This document shows, one piece after another, positions 53,927 to 60,932 of a stretch of 64,000 nucleotides of DNA (the stretch's first letter is position 1; every line of letters starts with the position of its first letter). Below the pieces are notes generated by a model. It worked only from the letters and a program-made list of their open reading frames with translations. It was not told the origin of the DNA and searched no databases. The stretch is taken from positions 13,891 through 77,890 of the forward strand of contig CAZHMM010000002.1 of the NCBI GenBank assembly GCA_964533585.1, given 5' to 3'. A program made the translations under genes and the position numbers. This stretch comes from Elioraea sp964533585 (GTDB lineage: Bacteria; Pseudomonadota; Alphaproteobacteria; Acetobacterales; Acetobacteraceae).

Positions 53927-54062
53927 CGGTCCGGAGCACCACCGTCAAATGATCGTTGTCTCGGCCCGTTCCCTAGCCTCCGGCCGGTTAATTAAAGTGG
54001 CGTCCCGGGCGCGGCGCGGTCGGCGGGGCTGGGGCGCGCGGTGGACGGGGCGGGACGGACGC

Positions 54063-54788
54063 ATGGGCGAGGGGCTGGGCGGCTGGCTGAGGCGGCTGAT
54101 GCGAGCGACGGCCGCGCACCTGCTGGCGCCGCACCCGGATGAGCGGCACCGCCGCCTCGTCGAGGCGCTGCGGCTGCCGGAAGGCCCGCTGGCCGATTGC
54201 CGCTATGTCGTGTTCGACCTCGAGACCACGGGTCTCAGGCCCTCGCGGGGCGACCGCATCGTCGCGATCGGCGCGCTCCGCCTCGAGCAGGGCAGGGTGA
54301 ACGAGGCCGAGACCTTCGCGACATTCTGCCATCCCGGCCGCCCGATTCCGCCGGCGAGCACGGCCATCCACGGCATCACCGATGCGATGGTGCGCGGCGC
54401 CGTCGCCTGGCCGGAGGCGGTGGCGGCGTTCCGCGCCTATGCCGGCGATGCGGTGCTGGTGGCGCACAACGCTGCCTTCGACCTCACCTGCCTCCATCTC
54501 GCCGAGGCGCGCGCCGGCGTGGCGTTCGACATGCCGGCGCTGTGCAGCCTGCGCCTGTCGCAATGGCTCGATCCCGAGCAGTCGGATCACAGCCTCGATG
54601 CGCTGGCGGCACGGCATGGGCTGGTCATCTCGGGCCGGCACGACGCGCTGGGCGACGCGATCGCCACCGCGCATCTGTTCGCCGAGATGCTGCGCCGCGC
54701 CGAGCTGGCCGGCGTGCGCGACCTCGACGACCTGATGCGGCGGACGCGCATGCGCGAGTCGATCGCCGCGGCGGCCGCCCAGTTCTGA
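54063..54788 (+). CDS. DEDDh 3'-5' exonuclease (DnaQ/PolC epsilon-like)
   Basis: A 241-residue exonuclease-domain protein. Exo I has Asp52 and Glu54 in FDLETTGL; Exo II has HNAAFDL; Exo III has HDALGDAIATA. It could act as a proofreading-type or RNA/DNA 3' exonuclease. It is not the main epsilon subunit by context, since no polymerase gene is near. In some alphaproteobacteria similar genes sit next to CBS-domain regulators, but none is here. Start ATG 54063. Divergent from the c-di-GMP gene. Confidence 0.85.
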   Translation: MGEGLGGWLRRLMRATAAHLLAPHPDERHRRLVEALRLPEGPLADCRYVVFDLETTGLRPSRGDRIVAIGALRLEQGRVNEAETFATFCHPGRPIPPASTAIHGITDAMVRGAVAWPEAVAAFRAYAGDAVLVAHNAAFDLTCLHLAEARAGVAFDMPALCSLRLSQWLDPEQSDHSLDALAARHGLVISGRHDALGDAIATAHLFAEMLRRAELAGVRDLDDLMRRTRMRESIAAAAAQF

Positions 54789-54831
54789 TCCCCGAACGTC
54801 GTGCCAACGCGCGGGTCGGACGGGCGGTGCG

Positions 54832-56091
54832 TCAGCGCACCAGCGTCGGCAGCAGGGCATCGAGGCGGAGCCGCCCCGCGCGCGTCGCCGCCCAGCCACC
54901 CGCCTCCGTGCGGGCGATCAGTCCCGCCGCAGCGGCGGCGGCGAGCGCCCGCGGCTCCAGCGCATCGTCCAGGGCGACGCCGGTGCGCGTCTCGAACCGC
55001 ACCGGCTCCACGCCCTCCGCGAGGCGCAGCCCCATCAGCAGCGCCTCGCGCGCGCGCGTCTCTGGCGCGAGCGTCTCCTCCTCGCGCACGCCATGGCCCT
55101 GCCGCTCCACCGCCTCGGCCCAGGCCTCGGGCGCGCGGATGCGGACGGTCGCGGTGGGTGTGCCGGCGACGGGAACACGGCCATGCGCGCCCGGGCCGAT
55201 GCCCGCGTAGTCGTCGTAGCGCCAATAGGCGAGGTTGTGCCGGCTCTCCGCGCCCGGCGCCGCATAGTTCGACACCTCATAGGCGGCGAGCCCGGCGTGG
55301 GCGGCCTCCGCCTCCGTCGCCTCATAGAGCGCAGCCTGCGCGTCGTCGTCGGGCAGCACGAGCTCGCCGCGCGCGGCAAGGCGCGCGAACGGCGTGCCCG
55401 GCTCGATGGTGAGCTGGTAGAGCGACAGGTGATCGAGCCCGAAGCCGAGCGCGCGGCGCAGCTCCGCGCGCCAGGCCTCGAGCGTCTGGCCCGGCCGCGC
55501 ATAGATCAGATCGAACGAGGCGCGCGGAAACAGCGCGCGCGCGGTCTCCAGGGCTGCCAGCGCCTGCGCGGCCGTGTGCCGCCGGCCGAGGAAGCCGAGT
55601 GCTTCGTCGTCGAGCGCCTGGATGCCCATGGAGATGCGGTTCACCCCGGCGTCGCGGAATCCGGCAAGCTTGCCCGCCTCGACGCTGGTGGGATTGGCTT
55701 CCAGCGTGATCTCGGGTGCGACCGCGGGCGGAAAAGCCTGGGTCGCGGCCTCGATCAGCGCGGCGACCGTGCCGGGCGACATCAGCGAAGGCGTGCCGCC
55801 GCCGAAGAAGATGGAGGTGAGCGGACGGGGCCCGAGCCGCGCCGCCTCGTAGGCGAGCTCGGCGAGCAGCGCGGCGCGGAAGCGCGCCTCGTCGATCCGC
55901 TCGCGCACATGGGCGTTGAAGTCGCAATAGGGGCAGCGGCTGCGACAGAACGGCCAGTGGATGTAGAGCGCGAGCGGGGCGGTCGAGCCCTCACCCTGTC
56001 CCTCTCCCGCGCGCGGGAGAGGGGACGCATCGCTGCCATCAGGTTCGCTCTCCCACCTGCGTGGGAGAGGGTCAGGGTGAGCGTGGTTCAC
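54832..56091 (-). CDS. hemW: Radical SAM coproporphyrinogen III oxidase-like protein HemW, N-terminus altered by a repeat
   Basis: A 419-residue HemW homologue. The 4Fe-4S ligands are Cys49, Cys53 and Cys56 (CRSRCPYCDF); GGGTPS binds SAM. HemW acts as a haem chaperone rather than a true HemN oxidase. Homologues normally start close to the sequence LYIHWPFC, here at residue 42. The preceding ~40 residues (ending PLPRAGEGQGEG) are read through a 92-bp palindromic element, with GTG at 56091 as the only plausible in-frame start I see. So the repeat has been recruited as N-terminal coding sequence, or the start codon is unrecognised. Confidence 0.85.
   Translation of the reverse strand: MNHAHPDPLPRRWESEPDGSDASPLPRAGEGQGEGSTAPLALYIHWPFCRSRCPYCDFNAHVRERIDEARFRAALLAELAYEAARLGPRPLTSIFFGGGTPSLMSPGTVAALIEAATQAFPPAVAPEITLEANPTSVEAGKLAGFRDAGVNRISMGIQALDDEALGFLGRRHTAAQALAALETARALFPRASFDLIYARPGQTLEAWRAELRRALGFGLDHLSLYQLTIEPGTPFARLAARGELVLPDDDAQAALYEATEAEAAHAGLAAYEVSNYAAPGAESRHNLAYWRYDDYAGIGPGAHGRVPVAGTPTATVRIRAPEAWAEAVERQGHGVREEETLAPETRAREALLMGLRLAEGVEPVRFETRTGVALDDALEPRALAAAAAAGLIARTEAGGWAATRAGRLRLDALLPTLVR
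55990..56081. repeat. REP/BIME-like palindromic element with cruciform architecture
   Basis: The ends CTCACCCTGTCCCTCTCCC (55990-56008) and its near-perfect reverse complement (56063-56081) differ at one base. Inside are two more palindromes, CCCTCTCCCGCGCGCGGGAGAGGG (first half CCCTCTCCCGCG) and CTCTCCCAC/GTGGGAGAG around ctgc. This composite structure matches the known class of short dispersed repeats mobilised by REP-associated transposases, though no transposase is present here. Confidence 0.75.
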
Positions 56092-56122
56092 GCCGCCTGC
56101 GGTTTCCTCAGCGAGCGCCCGG

Positions 56123-56395
56123 TCAGGAGAACTTGAACGCCGAGGGCACCGACCCGCCCTCCTGCGGCGCCGCCTGTGCCTTCGCCGCCTCCTGGATGCG
56201 CTCCTGCACCTGCTTCACCAAGTTCGTCATCGCATTCGCCGTGCCGGCGATCTGCGCGAGCGGCAGGATCAGCTGCCCGCAGGCCACCGCCTTGCCGTCG
56301 CCCATCACCTGGCCGAGCGTGATGCGCACCACGCCGTGGGTGACGTTCGCTTCGATGATGCCGTCGCAGAACAGCGTGGGCAGACGCTCGGCCAT
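56123..56395 (-). CDS. Small conserved protein of unknown function
   Basis: A 90-residue protein. A compact beta-like first half (LFCDGIIEANVTHGVVRITLGQVMGDG) and a helical second half (IAGTANAMTNLVKQVQERIQEAAK) give it the look of a small DUF3467-type domain, but the match is weak. AGGAG lies 12 nt upstream of ATG 56395. It is 27 nt downstream of the type I secretion fusion and 31 nt upstream of the hemW start codon, so these genes may form a loose operon. Confidence 0.6.
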   Translation of the reverse strand: MAERLPTLFCDGIIEANVTHGVVRITLGQVMGDGKAVACGQLILPLAQIAGTANAMTNLVKQVQERIQEAAKAQAAPQEGGSVPSAFKFS

Positions 56396-56422
56396 GGCGG
56401 GCACTCCTGATCGTCGGGGCGG

Positions 56423-58420
56423 TCACTGCTCGCGGAACGCGCGCGCGAAGCTGTCGAGCAGCGGCTGGGTGATGTACTGCCAGAAAGTCCGCTCGCCGAC
56501 CAGGATCATCGCCTCGACCGGCATGCCCGGGGTCAGCGCCGCGCCGCCGAGCTTGGCGAGCTCGGCGTCGTCGAGCGCCGCATGCGCGCGATAGACGTTT
56601 GCGCGGAGCCGCTCGTCATAGACCGCATCGGCGGCGACGAACTCCACCCGCCCGCGCAGCGACGGCGCGAGGCGCTGCTTGAACGCGGTCAGGCGCAGCT
56701 CGGCCTCAAGACCCGGCCGTACCACGTCGATGTCGCTCGGCTGCACCAGCACCTCGGCGATCAGGCGATCCTCGGCCGGCACGAGGTCGAGCACCGGTTC
56801 GCCGGGCCGCACCACCCCGCCGAGCGTGAAGTGGCGCAGGTTCAGCACCACGCCGTCCTCGGGAGCGATGATGTCGCGCCGCGCGGCGATGTCGCGCGCC
56901 TGGTTCAGCCTCTCCTCCAGATCGATCAGCCGCGCGCGCACGTCGCGCTGCTCGCGCCCGGCCTCGGCCAGCCGCGCATCGGCCTCCGCGCGCATCTGCG
57001 CGGTCGTTTCGGCGAGCCCGGCCTCGGCGCGGGCGATCTGGCCGAGCAGGTCCTCGCGGTTGCCGGTCAGCGCCGCCTCGGCGCGTTGCAGCGCCAGCAG
57101 GCGCGGCCGCCGCTCGAGCCCGAGCCGGAACAGCTCCTCCACGCCCTTCAGCTCGTCACGGATCAGCACCGCCTGGCGCTCCTGCGAGGCGAGCTGCCCC
57201 TGGGCGGAGGCGAGGGTGGCGCGATGCTGCTCGGCACGCGCGGCCAGCACCGCCTGGCTGTTGGCGAAGGCGCTGCTTCGGCTGACGAACAGCGCGGTCT
57301 GGCCGGCGATCAGGTCGGCGATGCGCGGCTCGTCGCGGCGCGCGAGCAGTTCGGCCGGCCAGGTGATCGCTCTCGCCTGGGCGAGCTCCGCGACGAGCCG
57401 GGCATCCTGCGCGATCAGCGCGTGACGCTGCGCCTCCAGCGCCTCGCGCTGCGCGCCGGTCTGCACGTCATCGAGCCGCAGCAGCACCTGCCCGGCGCGC
57501 ACCCGGTCGCCGTCGCGCACCAGGATCGCGCGCACGATGCCGCCCTCGAGATGCTGCACCGTGCGGCGGTTGCCCTCGGCCTTGATCACGCCCAGCCCCA
57601 TCGCTGCCTCGGCGAGCGGGGCGAGCGCGGACCAGGCGGCGAAGCCGCCGACGAACACCGCGAGCACGGCGAGGCCGACCAGCGTCGCCTCCATCACGAC
57701 TCCGGTACGATCGGCCGCGCGGCCATGCGCGAAGTGCACGGAGGAGAGCCCCTCCTGCCAGCGCCGCACCACCACGCCCATCATCCCCATCGAGTCGATC
57801 ACCTCGGCGTTGCGGATGACGCTGTCGGCGCGGCGCTGGCTGGTCATCGCCACCACGTTCGCCTGGCGGAGCAGCCCCGCGGTCGTCCACTCGTTGGCGA
57901 GCGTGAGCAGGAACAGCACCGCCGCGCCGGCCGTGGCGATCCAGCCGAGCGAGGGATGCAGCAGGAACACCACGCCGAGATAGATCGGCACCCAGGGAAG
58001 GTCGTACAGCGCGATCATGCCGGGGCTTGCGAGCCAGCCGCGCCAGGTCGCGAGGTCGCGCAGCGCCTCGCCGCGATAGGCGCGGCCGCGCAGCTGCGCC
58101 TCGATCGCGCGCGCGAAAGCCTCCGTGCCGACCGACTGCTCGATCCAGCTGGCCGAGCGCGCGAGGATCCGCCCGCGCGCGATCTCGAGCAGCGCCATCA
58201 CCGCGAGTGCCCCGAGCGCGATCAGGGTGAGGAACAGCAGCGTGTCCGTGCTGCGCGCGGCGAGCACCCGGTCGAACACCTGCATCATGTAGAGCGAGGT
58301 GGTCAGCATCAGCACGTTGACGACCATGCTGAAAGCGCCCGCCGAGACGAACGGTCCCGAGCAGGTCCTCATCGCCTCCCTGAGCAGGTCGGGCGCCCCC
58401 CGGTCCGCGATCGTCGCCAT
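56423..58420 (-). CDS. Fusion of type I secretion ABC permease N-half to HlyD-type membrane fusion protein
   Basis: A 665-residue single ORF. Residues 1-243 match the membrane half of PrtD/AprD-type type I secretion permease-ATPases (LYMMQVFDRVLAARSTDTL, LYDLPWVPIYLG, MGMMGVVVRRWQEG). From about 247 it continues as a HlyD/PrtE-type adaptor from its membrane anchor onward (LVGLAVLAVFVGGFAAWSALAPL, TVQHLEGGIV, coiled coil 310-500, lipoyl/beta domain to 665). The remaining helices, the nucleotide-binding domain with Walker A/B, and the adaptor's cytoplasmic start are absent. The junction is near 57690. This is what an in-frame deletion of about 1 kb between adjacent prtD and prtE genes would give. 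Secretion through it is doubtful. Confidence 0.85.
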   Translation of the reverse strand: MATIADRGAPDLLREAMRTCSGPFVSAGAFSMVVNVLMLTTSLYMMQVFDRVLAARSTDTLLFLTLIALGALAVMALLEIARGRILARSASWIEQSVGTEAFARAIEAQLRGRAYRGEALRDLATWRGWLASPGMIALYDLPWVPIYLGVVFLLHPSLGWIATAGAAVLFLLTLANEWTTAGLLRQANVVAMTSQRRADSVIRNAEVIDSMGMMGVVVRRWQEGLSSVHFAHGRAADRTGVVMEATLVGLAVLAVFVGGFAAWSALAPLAEAAMGLGVIKAEGNRRTVQHLEGGIVRAILVRDGDRVRAGQVLLRLDDVQTGAQREALEAQRHALIAQDARLVAELAQARAITWPAELLARRDEPRIADLIAGQTALFVSRSSAFANSQAVLAARAEQHRATLASAQGQLASQERQAVLIRDELKGVEELFRLGLERRPRLLALQRAEAALTGNREDLLGQIARAEAGLAETTAQMRAEADARLAEAGREQRDVRARLIDLEERLNQARDIAARRDIIAPEDGVVLNLRHFTLGGVVRPGEPVLDLVPAEDRLIAEVLVQPSDIDVVRPGLEAELRLTAFKQRLAPSLRGRVEFVAADAVYDERLRANVYRAHAALDDAELAKLGGAALTPGMPVEAMILVGERTFWQYITQPLLDSFARAFREQ

Positions 58421-58526
58421 GGCCTCGTTCCCTCGTCTCGCGCGTGCGTTGCTGCGGGACGGAGGGATAGGCGGTCATTGTTGCAGCTTGGTGCCCAGGC
58501 CGGCGTTACAATGCCGGAGAACGGTT

Positions 58527-59519
58527 TCAGCGCGGAAACATGGGTCCCGTTTCGCCGAGCGCGCGCGGGCCTGGAACGGCGAGATAGGCGATCCGCTTCG
58601 CCTCCTTCCGTCCGCGCGTGACCGTATCGAGGATCAGGCCGCAGGCGAGCGAGAGGAACGACAGCAGCACGAGCCCGAGCGACAGCACCGCGGTCGGCAG
58701 CCGCGGCACCAGCCCGGTCTCGAGATAGGTCAGCAGCACCGGCACGAACAGGCCGAGCCCGGTGAGCAGCAGCGCGAGGGCGGCGAGGCCGAAGAACGGC
58801 AGCGGCCGCTCCTCCTTCACCAGCACCAGGATGGTCCGCAGGATGCGCACGCCGTCGCGGATCGTGTTGAGCTTGCTCGCCGAGCCGGGCGGGCGCTCCT
58901 TGTAGGCGGTCGGCACCTCGCCGATCGGCATGCCGAGTTCGAGCGCGTGCACGGTGAACTCCGTTTCGGTCTCGAACCCGCCGGCGAGGGCCGGGAAGCT
59001 CTTGACGAACCGGCGCGAGAACACCCGATAGCCCGAGAGCAGGTCGCGCACGCGGTTGCCGAACACGGCCGCGACCAGCCCGGTGAGCACGCGGTTGCCG
59101 AAACGATGTCCCGGGCGATAGGCGGCGGCCCCGCCGCCGCTGCGCGCGCCGTTCACCATGTCGAGGCCCTGGTCGCGGAGCAGCTGGACCATGCGCGGCG
59201 CGGCGGCTGCCTCGTAGGTGTCGTCGCCGTCCACCAGCACGTAGATGTCGGCCTCCACGTCGGCGAACATCCGCCGCACCACGTGGCCCTTGCCCTGCAG
59301 CGCCTCGTGGCGCACGACCGCTCCGGCCGCGCGCGCCGCCGCCGCCGTGCCGTCGGTCGAGTTGTTGTCGTAGACGTGGATCACCGCCTCGGGCAGCGCG
59401 GCGCGGAAATCGGCCACCACCGTGCCGATCGCGGCTTCCTCGTTGAAGCAGGGGATCAGCACCGCGATGCGCGGCGCGACAGCCTCGGCGCCGGGACGCT
59501 GGGCCTCCGGCGCGGTCAT
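58527..59519 (-). CDS. Family 2 glycosyltransferase (DPM1/polyprenyl-phosphate type)
   Basis: A 330-residue GT2. CFNEE and YDNNSTDGT bind the nucleotide sugar; VLVDGDDTYE carries the DxD metal site. Two C-terminal membrane helices (about residues 243-305; LPFFGLAALALLLTGLG and VLSLGLVLLSFLSLACG) anchor it. Such proteins move a sugar onto polyprenyl phosphate or modify surface glycans. It overlaps the GtrA gene by 4 nt, a typical lipid-linked-sugar pair in which GtrA flips the product. Confidence 0.87.
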   Translation of the reverse strand: MTAPEAQRPGAEAVAPRIAVLIPCFNEEAAIGTVVADFRAALPEAVIHVYDNNSTDGTAAAARAAGAVVRHEALQGKGHVVRRMFADVEADIYVLVDGDDTYEAAAAPRMVQLLRDQGLDMVNGARSGGGAAAYRPGHRFGNRVLTGLVAAVFGNRVRDLLSGYRVFSRRFVKSFPALAGGFETETEFTVHALELGMPIGEVPTAYKERPPGSASKLNTIRDGVRILRTILVLVKEERPLPFFGLAALALLLTGLGLFVPVLLTYLETGLVPRLPTAVLSLGLVLLSFLSLACGLILDTVTRGRKEAKRIAYLAVPGPRALGETGPMFPR

Positions 59520-59944
59520 CGCATGCCCTCGCGGAACACCAGGAAGCGGGCGGCGAGGAAGTTCACGCTCATGCCGGCGAGCGAGCCTGCCGCCACCGCG
59601 ATCACCGGCTCCGCCCGTGCCACCGCGAGGGTCGCGATCAGCACGGCATAAGTGCCGCGATTGAGCGCAAACCCGGCCAACTGGGTGACGACGAAACGCA
59701 GCCACTGCCGCCCGGCCTGCTGGGTGCGCGCCTCGGGGAAGGTGAAGTGGCGGTTCAGCAGCCAGGTGGTCGTCGCTGCGGTCAGATACGCGAGCGCGCC
59801 GGCCGAGTAGAGGTCGAGGCCGAGGCGGAAATGCGCGAGATAGACCGTGGCGGTGTCGACCAGGAAGCCGACCGTGCCGACCAGGCCGAACCGCAGCATC
59901 TGCGCCGCCAGCGGCAGCCGGGCGGCGATCGGGGCATCCGTCAT
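59516..59944 (-). CDS. GtrA-family membrane protein
   Basis: A 142-residue protein with four membrane helices (about residues 15-35, 45-65, 83-105, 110-130) and the GtrA pattern FGLVGTVGFLVDTATVYL...WLLNRHFTF. GtrA proteins are thought to flip lipid-linked sugars. It is translationally coupled (ATGA overlap) to the GT2 gene. ATG at 59944. Confidence 0.87.
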   Translation of the reverse strand: MTDAPIAARLPLAAQMLRFGLVGTVGFLVDTATVYLAHFRLGLDLYSAGALAYLTAATTTWLLNRHFTFPEARTQQAGRQWLRFVVTQLAGFALNRGTYAVLIATLAVARAEPVIAVAAGSLAGMSVNFLAARFLVFREGMR

Positions 59945-59986
59945 GCCGCGTCCCTGCCACCCCGAGGCGGCAGGATCAGGGCGGCC

Positions 59987-60823
59987 TCACGACCCCGCGG
60001 CGGCGGGGGCGGGCGGGTAGATCTCATCGATCATGTCGTCCAGCACCAGGTGCTCGGCGTCCGGGATCGCGAGCAGCTCCGTCTCGACGCTGTCCTCGCG
60101 GAAGACGTGGCGCATCACGCCGAGACGCCGCTCGCCGCCGCGCGGGTCCGCCATCAGCTTGGTGCCGAGCGTGAACGAGGTCGCCGGGCACCAGGCGATC
60201 GCGGCGGGGCCGTGCGTGGTCTGCCGGGCGACGTGCAGATGCCCCGACGCGACCAGGCGCAGATTCGGGTGTTCGAGCAGACGGCGCACCGGTGCGCGGA
60301 CATCCGGCGGCACGGCCCAGTAGCCGACCGGCCCTTCCTCGACTGCATCGAGGAACATCGGCTTGTGCAGGAACACCGCGAGCCGGCGCGATCCGAGTGT
60401 GGCCACCACCTCCTCGATCACCGCGCGCTGGGCGAGGTCCGGCCCGTCGCCGGCGCCGATCACCTGGCTGTTCAGCCCGAGCAGGCGCCAGCCGGGCCGG
60501 TCCTCGGTCCAGACGCAGGCGCCGAAATGGCGCTCGTGCCGGGCGATCCGCGAAGCGGTCGGTTGCTGGGCGGCCGCGCCAAGGTCGCCGACGTCGTGGT
60601 TGCCCGGCACCACCCGCACCGGCGCCGGCGCATCGGCCAGTCCGGCGGCCGCCATGGCGCAGTCGGCCTCGCTGTCGGCGCCGTCGAGGGTGGCGTCGCC
60701 CGTGTGCACGATCAGGTCCGGCGACAGGCGCGGCAGCAGGGCGCGCGCGGCCTCCCAGTTCGCGTTGAAATGGGTGATGCGCGGCGAGACGTGACTGTCC
60801 GAGACCTGCACGACGCTGAACAT
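59987..60823 (-). CDS. Metallophosphoesterase (3',5'-cyclic-nucleotide-type or related)
   Basis: Calcineurin-like phosphoesterase of 278 residues. The metal ligands are DSH (residues 9-11), GDATLDG, GNHD and SGHLH. The length and the HxxPMF motif (FLHKPMF) suit the CpdA-type group, but the substrate is not decided. A 15-bp duplication gives two consecutive Shine-Dalgarno/ATG units (ATGs at 60838 and 60823). The inner one is preferred because MFSVVQVSDSH matches family starts. It is divergent from selB. Confidence 0.85.
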   Translation of the reverse strand: MFSVVQVSDSHVSPRITHFNANWEAARALLPRLSPDLIVHTGDATLDGADSEADCAMAAAGLADAPAPVRVVPGNHDVGDLGAAAQQPTASRIARHERHFGACVWTEDRPGWRLLGLNSQVIGAGDGPDLAQRAVIEEVVATLGSRRLAVFLHKPMFLDAVEEGPVGYWAVPPDVRAPVRRLLEHPNLRLVASGHLHVARQTTHGPAAIAWCPATSFTLGTKLMADPRGGERRLGVMRHVFREDSVETELLAIPDAEHLVLDDMIDEIYPPAPAAAGS

Positions 60824-60850
60824 GGCACTCCTGAACATGGCGCTCCTGAA
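60821..60850 (-). repeat. 15-bp tandem duplication of Shine-Dalgarno plus start codon
   Basis: On the minus strand TTCAGGAGCGCCATG (60836-60850) is followed at once by TTCAGGAGTGCCATG (60821-60835), differing in one base. Both units carry AGGAG 5 nt before an in-frame ATG, so the phosphoesterase could start at either. Confidence 0.85.
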
Positions 60851-60932
60851 CCCTGGGGGCCGTCGGGGCTATACCACCCCTGAGCCACGGCGGAAGGGTG
60901 GCGCGGATGGCACGCTTGGGTGAGGTCGCGGT

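Noticed and set aside
51602..53995. A 797-codon plus-strand frame antisense to the MHYT-GGDEF-EAL gene
   Set aside because: Arg/Gln/His-rich shadow with no domains; the opposite strand has complete family motifs.
53981..53996. TTAATTAA near the exonuclease gene as a CtrA binding site
   Set aside because: The two TTAA halves are adjacent rather than seven bases apart, so they do not match the full CtrA consensus.
60841..60932. Minus-strand sequence resembling a tRNA D arm (GTGGCTCAGGGGTGGTATAG) upstream of selB, considered as tRNA-Sec
   Set aside because: No matching acceptor stem, anticodon arm, T-loop GTTC motif or long variable arm could be found, so it is a chance resemblance.
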